A DNA stretch of 64,000 bases from Apricaphanius iberus (Eukaryota; Chordata; Actinopteri; Cyprinodontiformes; Aphaniidae). The stretch is taken from NCBI GenBank assembly GCA_028564705.1, contig JAPXFQ010001796.1, forward strand, positions 23,505 to 87,504, in the 5' to 3' direction. A program made the translations under genes and the position numbers. Of the stretch, positions 25,001-35,212 are shown piece by piece (positions within the stretch are counted from its first letter, which is position 1; every line of letters starts with the position of its first letter). Below the pieces are notes generated by a model that was not told where the DNA came from, searched no databases, and saw nothing but the letters and a program-made list of their open reading frames with translations.

Positions 25001-27439
25001 GAGTTTACAGCAGGTCTTTGCTTCTTTCTTTGGAGCGTTTTTTGACTTGTTGATTGGAGTAAAATGTGAGTAAAACTGATCATCATGGGGTGAAGTGAAC
25101 CAGTCTTTGCAAAGACTCACATTTTCCACCGTAGGTAATTAATATGTTATTGCTAAATTGTTGTATTTTTAAATCGAACCCTGATAGGAAACACTTCCCT
25201 GCCTACAGCAGGAAATGAACCTTTTGTCTAACTGTAACTGTCTTCTCATAAAATATTCATGTTCTCTCTCATCCTACGGCAGCGTCTCCATCCTCCACGT
25301 TACCTCTGGTTATGTCAGAGACTGTGGGAGGGGACCAGAGTACCCAGAGAAAACCCACGCATACACCGAGAGACAACGGTGCCTCCTCACACAAACACCT
25401 GCAAGTGTTTCCTACAGACATGTTTTATTCAGCTTTCAGAAAATACAGCAGCAGAGAGTGGAGGCTGAACGATTTCATGGAGGATCAGATGCTGATTCTT
25501 ATGATCAGTTAAACTAATATTATGTCCTCCCACATCATGGTACACAGGAAAACAGTGAATTAACATATGGTTCTGCTTTCCAGGAGGTTCTGGTTCCTCC
25601 CGTAAACTCAGACTCACTATCCTGCATGGTGTATCAGAACTTGCTGTTCAGTAACGTCCTCATGTAGTTTCTGACTGTGGCACCACGTTCACTGATGAAC
25701 CAGTTCAGAACCACGAGCAAACCAACCCGTTTGGATCTATTTGGACCGCATGCTGGACACAGCTTGAGCAGAACCGTCTGGAAGAGGAAGCAGCGTGCGA
25801 TTAGCAGTTCTGCTGGATCTCCTCAGACTGGTTATCCAGCCTCCATGAATGTTTCTCCTGCTAACTTCTGCAACAGCAGAGAACAAGCCATGAAGAATCA
25901 GCTCCAACATCATCAGGCCTGATGGAAGCAGTGGTTCAGGTCCACTCAGAGTGTGTGATTAGGAACCGGGTCTGCTGACTAAAGAACCCTGGCCCAAATA
26001 TGGAGAGGAAAGCAGGAATCCTGAACAGATAAGGATGTGATCAACAGAGTGGTTCATCACCCCCCTCAAATGCTTCTTTTGTGCTTCCATACTTTTCTGG
26101 ATTATCAAAGATGTGGACAGAACATGTTCTTGGAGCTCCGTCAACAGCTGATTACAAGGTGGAGAGAGCAGCGGCTAGTTTGCAGAGAAAGGTAGTTTGT
26201 ATGCATATATAAATACATGTGAGTATCTATGACGCAGGGGGCGTGTTAAACAAATGTTGGTGAAAAATGTGATAAATCAAAATTCAAGAAAGTAGTTCTT
26301 CCTCAGCACCAGTCTGGTCCAGCTTGAAGTTGGTGCTCAGCTAAGCGCCGGGTTGGAACCAAAATTTGGTTCTAGACAGTTGAAACCCAAAGAACTGGTT
26401 CTAAGTCAGGCTGTAGCACTGAACCAACTCTGGCTGTTAAATCAGATCATTCAAATATCCAATCAGTCAAATATCAGCCTAGTTTGTTGCTAACAGGTTC
26501 ATTTTACCACGGCCAGAATAATGGGTGGTTGCTGGAGAGCAGGGTGGGGTCACTGGGTGGAGAGGGTGTGGTGGGATGTTGGTGGAGGATGAGAGGTCAG
26601 AGGTCACCTTCATGGAGAAATGACCAGGTGAGGAACAGGAGCACACCTGTAAAACACCGCCCTCTAGTGTAGGACCTGTAGAAAAACATCCACCCAGGTT
26701 CCTGGATCGCTCCTGGTCCCACATTGGGTCTGTTTCGTGTTAAAACAGGAAAAATGGGGTCAGTGCTGGAAACAAGGAAGAAAACAGGCGGGTCTACTGT
26801 ATCAGAACCGGATCAGAACCAGATCTCCATGACTGTGACGTCCAAGCTCTCCCCATCGGCACCGCTGGGTTTCCCATCCCGTTTAATTAATTGTCTCTGC
26901 AGGAACATCTGTGGTCTCTGGAGTGCTGCTGCGATCCAACGTTCCTCCTTCCAGCAGCGCCGCTTTTAATGATGAAGCATCTGGAAGACGGTGGAGCAAC
27001 AGAAGCACATCCATCCTCAGCCGTGAAGAGCTGCATCTGAAAACACCACATCTGGGTCAGCGTAGTCTGAACCTGCTCTGCAAACATATCTCCTAACCGC
27101 ATGTTTAAGATGACGGCGCTGCAGAAAATGATCACAGAGAAAACGAGACGCATCAAGACAACAGCTGGTTCCTTTTATCAGGATCAACCTCAATCAGCTG
27201 ACTGGGCAAAAGGGGGAGAAAGGTACCAGAACCCTGGTCCAGGTGGTACCAGAACCATCTGATGCTGCCAGTAACTCTGATGTTTCTTCAACATGAAAAG
27301 TTCTACTGGGTTTCTGTTCTGTCAGACATTCAGACGACTGTTAACACTGATATTATTAGACATCTTTATTACAATAAAACACTGACAACAATAAGGCAAT
27401 ATAAGTGATCAAATAAAAGCCACAATAGAACCAATAGAA
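22019..27439. other. Long unique stretch, no gene supported
   Basis: About 5.4 kb without tandem arrays. All open frames are at most about 100 codons, overlap in other frames and have no recognisable domain. There is a C homopolymer near 24908-24920. Blocks near 26870-27170 are GC-rich with TTTAATTAATT and CTTTTAATGATGAAG words that could be regulatory. No splice-bounded exon could be defended by eye. Confidence 0.5.
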
Positions 27440-28110
27440 TAATAAACAGATTAGAGACACAAAACATGTGACATCCCAGTTATTATTAATCATTTACTCA
27501 AAGACAGAAGAGTTTTTGGAGCATAGAAACTAAAAGCTGCTTCTCCATGTTTGGTTCTGGTTCTATGGATGATCACTAAACTAGAGATGGAGGACCTGAT
27601 TGATCTGGGTGGTTGCTATGGTAACAGCAGGTCTCCATCATACTTTGGTGCTAAACCATTCAATGATTTATAAACTAGTAGGAGTATTTATTAGTCTATA
27701 CTCTGAGCTACAGGGAGCCAGAGGAAGGACTTTAGAACCGGGCTGATGTGTTCTGGGACATCCACTTATTGATTTGATCATTTATTTAGTGCTTGGATCG
27801 GTATAAAGTCACCTGGTGACATTATAATGTACAGCTGAGTATCATCTGCATAGTTATAGTAACTAATCTTATTGGCTGTTATAATCTGGGTCAGTGGGAG
27901 CATGTAGATATTAAATAGAAGAGGCCCCAGGATGGAGCCCTGGGGAACCCCACATGTGATTTATGTTGGTTCTGGTGAAAAGTTTCCTGTTGAAACAAAG
28001 AATTTCCTGTTCATCCGGTAGAACTGCAACCAGCCCAGTTCTGTACCGGAGAGTCCGATCCATTTCTCCAGTCGTTCCAGTAATATTTTATGATCAACTG
28101 TGTTGGAGGA
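27440..28110 (-). mobile_element. LINE relict, RT core plus C-terminus with internal deletion
   Basis: Minus translation between about 27960 and 27840 reads [18 protein letters not shown] and continues in frame to YADD: RT motifs B and C of an L2/CR1-like LINE. Shortly after, the frame is lost and the next recognisable protein segment (about 27700-27500) is the C-terminal part, with VYKSLNGLAPKY in degraded form and RTRTKHGEAAFSFYAP. About 150-200 residues between these are missing. Non-functional. Confidence 0.85.
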
Positions 28111-28229
28111 CAGACTGACCACTTTTCTTCTCTCTTCTACTTTTCTCTCCTACTACTCTACAGATACATTTTTTCTGCTGTTATTGTGATTGTTAACCCA
28201 GTTTTCTCTCAGTATTTTTCTCCCCGTAG

Positions 28230-28620
28230 AACCTCCACATGGTCTGGTACCCTGCTCAGCTACAGCACCCCCTGCTGGATGGGGAGCATCGGTTCAAATG
28301 ATGCTCCCACTGATTGAACATCCTTCATGTCCTATTATCAACGTATTACTTTCTGTAATATAGAAAGTACTGTTGCATCAGTTCTTTTGTTCCCTAAACA
28401 CTTGTACTGAGCCAGGTTCTGGTTCTGGTTCTGATGGAGGTTTCTTCCTCTCCACCGTCGCTACATGTTGGTCCAGGAGGAGTGAACACTTCCAGTCAGA
28501 CTGCTTCCTTAGATAGAAAACTGTTAAACTGGTTGGAAAGTTTGACTTTTTGAATAAATTGCTTTGAGATGACATCAGTTGTGAATCGGCGCTATAGAAA
28601 TAAACTGAACTGGTTGTCTA
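28230..28620 (+). mobile_element. LINE 3' UTR and tail
   Basis: The segment contains GATGGAGGTTTCTTCCTCTC, CACCGTCGCTACATG and the tail GGCGCTATAGAAATAAACTG, a 3' UTR found across fish genomes for L2-type LINEs. It is in sense orientation, opposite to the coding relict just upstream, so it is a separate insertion. Confidence 0.65.
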
Positions 28621-29564
28621 TCCAGAGGTGACTCCGCCTCTTGCCCTTTGACCTCTGGGGAAAGGAGAAATCTGAGTGCAGATAATGGATGGATATTTGA
28701 TGCTGCAGTGAATTACCCCAGTCAGACTCTGATCTGCTCTCCAGATGAGAATCTGGGGCTGATTTATCAGCTGAGACGGTTTGGATCAGCTGGAAGCTTC
28801 AGAGACAGAGCAGGAATCTAGATCTCCGCCGTTAGCTGGAAACCCAGCATGTAGTGGAAGATCAAGCTCCTCTCTGGTGCTTAAAGCCTCACTGATGTTC
28901 CTTCTGGACTCAGGCAGGCTTGGAGAGTTGAATCTGGAAAGTGTGGAACGTTGAAATGGGTACCGTGGTTCCAACAAACTGGGTGGAAATTCAAATGTTC
29001 TCCATATCTGAACATGCGGGAAGGATTAAAACGTAAAGTCTGGAGACTGATCAGAGCATGAAAACATTTCTCCTCTGCAGCAGAAATGGGAATGTTTGGA
29101 TTTATAAATGGGAACGTCGGAGGAACCACTGTTCTGTAGGAGTGAAAAATGGATTCAGTAAGTGGAAGAAAGAGATCCTGTTGCAGTCTGGATAAACAGA
29201 ACATTAGAAGCTATTTTCCAGGACAAGCAAAGGAACATAAATATTGATATATTTATAGATCTGATCCCTGATTCTTGTGTTGGTCCATCTGTCCTCTGGA
29301 AATGTTGCTGGTTTGGAGCTGAAAAAGCCAGGAAGCAGAATAGTTTGTGTCGACTACATCTGTGCTCTGGGTTCTACCTGTGAACTCAGGTGATCTTCCT
29401 CCTTCAGGGCTGAGCCTGAGGAAGTGCTTCCTCCTCCTTCCTCTTCCCTCTCCCAGTGTGAGACTTCCTGCGCTATCTTCGTGTTTGCTTCGTTCCCCTC
29501 CAGCGAACATCAGATGTAGCAGAACCTCAGGACAAAATAAGAGCATTACTTTTTAAAGAAGGGA

Positions 29565-29790
29565 GACGGTGATGCGTGCTGACAGCGGCTGCTAATTGGA
29601 GTTAATTAATTTACCTCGGGCGCGTGTGTTCTCACAAAGCGCCGCTCGCTGCCTGAATAAGTGATGATCAGTGTCGGCCGTATAAGCCCCGACTTTCTGA
29701 ATCATTTAACGCTGCAATCTGCTAATTAGCAGGGAGAAAAGCCAGCTTTCAACCACAATTAAGACAGGCCTCTGTCAGTCAGGGGGGAGG
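29565..29790. promoter_or_regulatory. Candidate conserved non-coding element
   Basis: A compact block with clustered homeodomain-type cores: CTAATTGGAGTTAATTAATT, GCTAATTAGC (a perfect palindrome), CACAATTAAG, and AATAAGTGATGATCAG. It is CpG-containing and free of repeats, unlike its surroundings. This is the composition of vertebrate developmental enhancers; conservation itself cannot be tested here. Confidence 0.35.
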
Positions 29791-29837
29791 GAGCGCTTCA
29801 TTTATTCATCCTCTGAGCAGATGCTGAGTGCAGGCGT

Positions 29838-29857
29838 GGGGTGGGGGTGGGGGTGGG
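29838..29857 (+). other. G-quadruplex motif with single-base loops
   Basis: Four G runs of 4, 5, 5 and 3 (29838-29841, 29843-29847, 29849-29853, 29855-29857) are each separated by one T. Single-nucleotide loops favour very stable parallel quadruplexes. Confidence 0.85.
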
Positions 29858-30009
29858 CTTGGATGCAGGGATGGAGAGCTGTGGGATCTGAGAGCTCTAG
29901 CAGAAGTTTTCCTTCCTCCTCCTCCTCTTGTTCTGCTCCTCAGAGGAGGAGATCAGCGAGGAGGGGGCGCCACCAACTGGAACAAAGCACAACAAAGGAG
30001 CAGGAACAA

Positions 30010-30157
30010 ACACACACACACACACACACACACAATGGGGGGGGGGGGAAAGTCATGTTAACTGGTTGTACAGCCCAAGGTCAGACACAACCACACACAC
30101 CATCCCAGCAGCCTGGCATGCATCCATCTGGGTGACTACACACACACACACACACAC

Positions 30158-30223
<66 letters not shown>

Positions 30224-30240
30224 CCACACACACACACACA
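30010..30240 (+). repeat. (CA)n microsatellites and G homopolymer
   Basis: CA runs at about 30010-30034 and 30138-30240 (the latter with a few CATA and CC interruptions), with a 12-G run at about 30037-30048. Confidence 0.95.
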
Positions 30241-30426
30241 GCGTCCTGTAACGCTGCAGTCGGACGATGTTGGAGCCAGTTATCCGTCTCCAGCTGGGAG
30301 ATTTAAAGTCAACTTTCACTGTTTAACTTTAATGAAATGTCACCTGCAGGAGGTCAAAGTTCACCCACCCTCCAGCTGATTGGTGGATCCAGCAGTCAGT
30401 CAGTCCTGACATTGAGATTTAATATA

Positions 30427-30453
30427 CACTACCGTTCAAAAGTTTGGGGTCAC
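30427..30453 (+). repeat. Left terminal inverted repeat of Tc1-like element
   Basis: Starts CACTACCGTTC and ends TTTGGGGTCAC; an exact reverse complement of 32017-32043, preceded by TA. Confidence 0.95.
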
Positions 30454-30588
30454 CCAAACAATTTTGTGTTTTCCATGAAAAGTCACACTTATTCACCACC
30501 ATACGTTGTGAAATGAATAAAAAATAGAGTCAAGACATTGACAAGGTTAGAAATAATGATTTTTATTTGAAATAAGATTGTTTTTACA

Positions 30589-31632
30589 TCAAACTTTGCT
30601 TTCATCAAAGAATCCTCCATTTGCAGCAATTACAGCATTGCAGACCTTTGGCATTCTAGCTGTTAATTTGTTGAGGTAATCTGGAGAAATTGCACCCCAC
30701 GCTTCTAGAAGCAGCTCCCACAATTTGGATTGGTTGGATGGGCACTTCTTGCGTACCATACGGTCAAGCTGCTCCCACAACAGCTCAACGGGGTTCAAAT
30801 CTGGTGACTGCGCTGGCCACTCCATTACCGATAGAATACCAGCTGCCTGCTTCTTCTCTAAATAGTTCTTGCACAATTTCGAGGTGTGTTTTGGGTCATT
30901 GTCCTGTTGTAGGATGAAATTGGCTCCAATCAAGCGCTGTCCACTGGGTATGGCATGGCGTTGCAAAATGGAGTGATAGCCTTCCTTATTCAGAATCCCT
31001 TTTACCCTGTACAAATCTCCCACCTTACCAGCACCAAAGCAACCCCAGACCATCACATTACCTCCACCATGCTTAACAGATGGCGTCAGGCATTCTTCCA
31101 GCATCTTTTCAGTTGTTCTGCGTCTCACAAACGTTCTTCTTTGTGATCCAAACACCTCAAACTTGGATTCATCCGTCCACAGCACTTTTTTCCAGTCTTC
31201 CTCTGTCCAATGTCTGTGTTCTTTTGCCCATCTTAATCTTTTTCTTTTATTGGCCAGTCTCAGATATGGCTTTTTCTTTGCCACTCTGCCCTGAAGCCCA
31301 GAATCCCGCAGCCGCCTCTTCACTGTAGATGTTGACACTGGTGTTTTGCGGGTACTATTTAATGAAGATGCCAGTTGGGGACCTGTGAGGCGTCTGTTTC
31401 TCAAACTAGAGACTCTAATGTACTTATCTTCTTGCTCAGTTGTGCAACGCGGCCTCCCACTTCTTTTTCTACTCTGGTTAGAGCCTGTTTGTGCTGTCCT
31501 CTGAAGGGAGTAGTACACACCGTTGTAGGAAATCTTCAATTTCTTAGCAATTTCTCGCATGGAATAGCCTTCATTTCTAAGAACAAGAATAGACTGTCGA
31601 GTTTCAGATGAAAGTTCTCTTTTTCTGGCCAT
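30589..31632 (-). CDS. Tc1/mariner-family transposase, intact, 347 aa
   Basis: This enzyme would bind the element's terminal repeats in the nucleus and carry out cut-and-paste transposition into TA sites. The N-terminus (residues about 5-115) holds paired helix-turn-helix regions, with SMREIAKKLKISYNGV in the first and a GRPR minor-groove-binding hook at 59-62 between them. The catalytic part follows: WTDES with Asp154, ILQQDNDPKHTS with Asp244 and SPDLNPVE with Glu283, the DDE triad that coordinates metal. Spacing between the second Asp and Glu is 38 residues, where classical Tc1 and Sleeping Beauty have 34; this fits the family described as DD38E (Intruder), though assignment needs a tree. 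Length matches the family (about 340-350). The Met chosen begins MARKRELSSETR, the usual start. The gene sits alone between its TIRs, with about 380 bp of 5' leader. No stops or frameshifts. Confidence 0.96.
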   Translation of the reverse strand: MARKRELSSETRQSILVLRNEGYSMREIAKKLKISYNGVYYSLQRTAQTGSNQSRKRSGRPRCTTEQEDKYIRVSSLRNRRLTGPQLASSLNSTRKTPVSTSTVKRRLRDSGLQGRVAKKKPYLRLANKRKRLRWAKEHRHWTEEDWKKVLWTDESKFEVFGSQRRTFVRRRTTEKMLEECLTPSVKHGGGNVMVWGCFGAGKVGDLYRVKGILNKEGYHSILQRHAIPSGQRLIGANFILQQDNDPKHTSKLCKNYLEKKQAAGILSVMEWPAQSPDLNPVELLWEQLDRMVRKKCPSNQSKLWELLLEAWGAISPDYLNKLTARMPKVCNAVIAANGGFFDESKV

Positions 31633-32016
31633 TTTGAGCGTTTAATTGACCCCACAAATGTGATGCTCCAGAAACTCAATCTGCTCAAAGGAAGGTCAGT
31701 TTTGTAGCTTCTGTACCGAGCTAAACTGTTTTCAGATGTGTGAACATGATTGCACAAGGGTTTTCTAATCATCAATTAGCCTTCTGAGCCAATGAGCAAA
31801 CACATTGTACCATTAGAACACTGGAGTGATAGTTGCTGGAAATGGGCCTCTATACACCTATGTAGATATTGCACCAAAACCAGACATTTGCAGCTAGAAT
31901 AGTCATTTACCACATTAGCAATGTATAGCGTGTGTTTCTTTAAAGTTAAGACTAGTTTAAAGTTATCTTCATTGAAAAGTACAGTGCTTTTCCTTCAAAA
32001 ATAAGGACATTTCAAT

Positions 32017-32043
32017 GTGACCCCAAACTTTTGAACGGTAGTG
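32017..32043 (-). repeat. Right terminal inverted repeat of Tc1-like element
   Basis: Starts GTGACCCCAAA and ends GAACGGTAGTG; followed by TA at 32044-32045. Confidence 0.95.
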
Positions 32044-32045
32044 TA

Positions 32046-32835
32046 CATCAGCCAGTGGGACTCATATTCAGCCCTGGAGTTTTAATCCTCAGGCCTACTT
32101 TATGTCACAACGTGTTTTTATTAAAATTAGTGATGAATTTATACTATCTAATGTACTTATATCAGTTAAAGTTAACCAATACCGTGAATCAATACGTAAA
32201 ATGTGGAAACTATCTCCAATAACTTTACAGAAAGTGCTTATTGTTCACTTAATTTTTTTTATTTTGTGGACTTTTTTTATTCTATTATATTTTTCATCTA
32301 ATTCACCATCATTCGGTGAACATAAATCCTGCCTTCCTATTCAGTGCATTTTTTTGTGTGGAGAAGTATCGGCTTTGGTACACTCGGTAAGTACTCAGAT
32401 CCAAGTATTGGTATTGTGTTGGTTTGAAAAATGTGGTATAATTATAAACTTACATGTTAAAACTTAAACAGCACGCGGTTCTGTAAAGCCTTGTAATTTA
32501 GAGTATTTGTTTCTAAAGAAAATGTCCATTCACTATAAATAAGGATTAACTGCTTTACTACGTACATTTATTTCTGCATGGATTCACATCGACATTAATC
32601 TTTACAACACATCCATTAGCAATATCAGAATCTATATTTTGAGCTGCTAACTCTGTAATCAGTCCCTGACTGCTCTCCTTTTTACGCTTCCTTCAGTTTC
32701 TCTAAACTCATCTGCTGCACATGCCACAATAAAAAATTATATTCTGTTAAGCTTTATTGCATTTAATATAAAAACACATTTGACTTAACCGATTGTAAGA
32801 TTTTCAATGGCAAAAAAATGAAGGCTTAAGTCACT
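32046..32835. other. AT-rich unique sequence
   Basis: AT-rich, with a 121-codon frame at 32102-32467 that is Phe/Leu/Ile rich as expected of AT-rich non-coding DNA. No domain, no repeat. Confidence 0.55.
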
Positions 32836-33450
32836 CAATTCAATTCATTTTTATTTATATAGTACCAGTTCACAACAAATATAATCTCAAAGCACTTTAC
32901 GACTAAAGTCATTTCAATACAATTATCCAAACATTCCAATCAGATAAAAGTTTTAGTTCAACTGAATCAAAAAGGTACGGACATAAACATGGTTCTACAG
33001 TTCTCTCTGATACTGTCTCATTTACAGAGAGAGAGTTAGTCATGTTTGGGAGAATGCCAATGATTTTATTCTTTATATTATTTATTTTAGTTATGAAGAA
33101 TCCCATAAAGTCATCACTACTGAGAGAAGGGAGAATATTTGGCTCAACAGATCTATGACTCTGTGTAAGTTTGGTAACTGTACTAAAAAGAAACCTAGGA
33201 TTGTTTTTATTTACCTCTATTAATAATGAGAAATATGCTGTTCTAGTTTGTTGAAGGGCGTTTTTATAAAGTAGTAACTATTTTTCCAGGTTAGAAAGGA
33301 ATCATTTAAGTGTGTAGAGCGCCATTTTCTCTCCAGTTTCCTAGTATTCTGCTTTAAAGTACGTAACTCTGCACTAAACCAGGGAGCCAGCCTCCTATGG
33401 CTGATTACCTTCTGTTTTAAGGGGGCTGGGTAATAGGACTGGGTTATGTG
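32836..33450 (-). mobile_element. LINE relict, endonuclease-RT linker fused to 3' tail
   Basis: On the minus strand, bases about 33440-33080 translate in pieces to KQNTRKLERKWRSTHLND and MGFFITKINNIKNKIIGI, the linker between endonuclease and RT in L2-like LINEs. Bases 32836-32935 are the antisense retroposon tail (CAATTCAATTCATTTTTATT, TATAGTACC). The entire RT and C-terminus between linker and tail are deleted. Confidence 0.75.
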
Positions 33451-33470
33451 GGAGGACTATTAGTTCATCA

Positions 33471-35212
33471 CACTCAATGTCGTATGTCAGTACAATGTCT
33501 AAAGTCTATACTGTTTCTGCATTTCAGCCTCTTGGTAAATCTGACCACAACATGATTTACCTGAAACCTGTATATAAGCCTCGTGTAGTAACTCAGCCTG
33601 TAACAACTCGGACATTCAGGAAGTGGACACCAGAGGCCAGTGAATCCCTGAGAGCCTGTTTCGAATGCACCGACTGGAGTGTTATCCAGGATTTACCGGA
33701 CAACAACGGGAGTACCACCATGGACATTGACATTAACAGAATAGTGGGATGCACAACAGACTACATAAACTTTTGCACGGACATTGCCCTGCCCCTAAAC
33801 ACTGTCAGGTGCTTTTCTAACAACAAACCTTGGATCACGGCAGACGTGAAGCACCTTCTAAATGAGAAGAAGAGGGTGTTTGGTGACAAGGGAAAGCGAA
33901 GGGAGATACAGCGGGAGGTGAAAAGGAGTTTAAGAAAATCCAAGCTGAACTACAAACGGAAGCTGGAGAGAAGGTTAAAGGCGGATGACATCAAGGAGGT
34001 GTGGAAAGGAATGCAAAAAATCACGGGAATGAAAGGACAGCATCTGCCAGCTGGTGACAGGGATCGTGCAAATGAGTTTAATCTGTTTTATAACAGACAC
34101 AATGTAACATCATCATGGCAGAGTCCCTGATCTGTGGAAGACCTCCTTACTTAACCCTGTGCCAAAAGAAGCATGGGCTACCGAGTTAAAAAACTTTAGA
34201 TCAGTGGCTTTGACCTTCTACATCATGAAGACACTGGAGCGGCTCGTCCTGCACCTTCTCAGGCCTCAGGTACAGCATGCACAAGACTCACTCCAGTTTG
34301 CCTATCAGGAGGCTATTGGAGTGGATGATGCTATCCTGTATTTGCTGCACCGGACCTACTCCTTCCTGGATCGATCTGGTGGATATGTGAGGATAATATT
34401 CTTCGATTTTTCAAGTGCATTCGACACAATTCATCCAGACGTCCTCAAACAAAAGCTGGAGGGCTTAGGGGTTGATCGGACCTTCATCACGTGGATCCAC
34501 AACTATCTGACCATGGCCATACCACCTCGGATTATGTAGTGAGTAATGTTGGCGCTCCACAAGGAACTGTTCTTGCTCCTTTTCTCTTTACCATCCATAC
34601 GTCTGACTTCAAGTACCACTCCGATACTTGTCATGTTCAGAAGTACTCAGATGACACAGCCATTGTGGCCTATGTCAGAAACAACCAGGAAGAGGAATAC
34701 AGGAACTTGATCATGGCATTCTGTGATTGGAGCACCAAGAACTCACTACTTCTGAACACTAACAAGACCAAAGAAATGACTATCGACTTTGGCAAGAAAA
34801 AGAACATTCTACAGCCAATCAAAATACACGGACAGGACATTGAACGCGTGCACACATACAAGTATCTAGGTGTTCACCTGGATGATAAATTGGACTAAAA
34901 CATCAACACAGAGTCTCTCTATAAGAGGGGTCAGACTAGGCTCTTCTTTCTGAGGAGGCTGAAATCCTTTGATGTGTGTAACCAAATGTTGTCCATGTTT
35001 TATCATTCTGTTGTGGCTGCTGTTCTTTTTTATGCTGCCATTATGCTGTTATAGCTGGGGCAATAACATATCTGTCAAAAACTCTAACATGCTTGACAAG
35101 CTGGTTAAGAGGGCATGGTCTGTGGTCGGGGGGTCACTGGACTCTATTGAGGTAGTGGTCGAGAGGTGCATGGGGAGAAAGGTCCAGGTCATCCTCTGCA
35201 TGGGACAGAGTA
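33471..35212 (+). pseudogene. Rex1/CR1-like LINE ORF2, 5'-truncated and broken
   Basis: A sense-strand LINE polyprotein in pieces. The frame 33477-34127 starts in the endonuclease C-terminus (PLGKSDHNMIYLKPVYKP) and runs through the linker (CFECTDWSV, CTTDYINFC, NNKPWITADVK). About 100 residues are then missing before 34132. The frame 34159-34536 has early RT motifs: FRSVALTFYIMKTLERLVL, LQFAYQEAIGVDDAI and motif A FFDFSSAFDTIHP. A frameshift near 34500-34530 leads to 34545-34895: GAPQGTVLAPFLFTIHTSDF and motif C as YSDDTAIV rather than YADD, then YKYLGVHLDDKLD. C-terminal similarity continues to about 35190 (RLFFLRRLKSFDVCNQMLS) with stops. No intact enzyme. Its 3' end runs straight into array E. 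Confidence 0.9.

Larger units (their letters stand above)
28621..30426. other. Unique sequence with regulatory-like blocks
   Basis: No supported gene. Apart from the blocks listed separately (29565-29790, 29838-29857, CA runs 30010-30240), it is ordinary mixed sequence. The short frames at 28881-29204 and 29253-29546 have no family. Confidence 0.5.
30427..32043 (-). mobile_element. Complete Tc1/mariner-type transposon
   Basis: The element is 1,617 bp, bounded by perfect 27-bp terminal inverted repeats (30427-30453 and 32017-32043; both ends start CACTACCGTTCAAAAG reading inward) and flanked by the TA dinucleotide on both sides (30425-30426 and 32044-32045), the target duplication of this superfamily. 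It encodes one uninterrupted transposase on the minus strand. Perfect terminal repeats plus an intact gene suggest recent insertion and possible autonomy; transposition itself cannot be shown from sequence. Confidence 0.97.
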
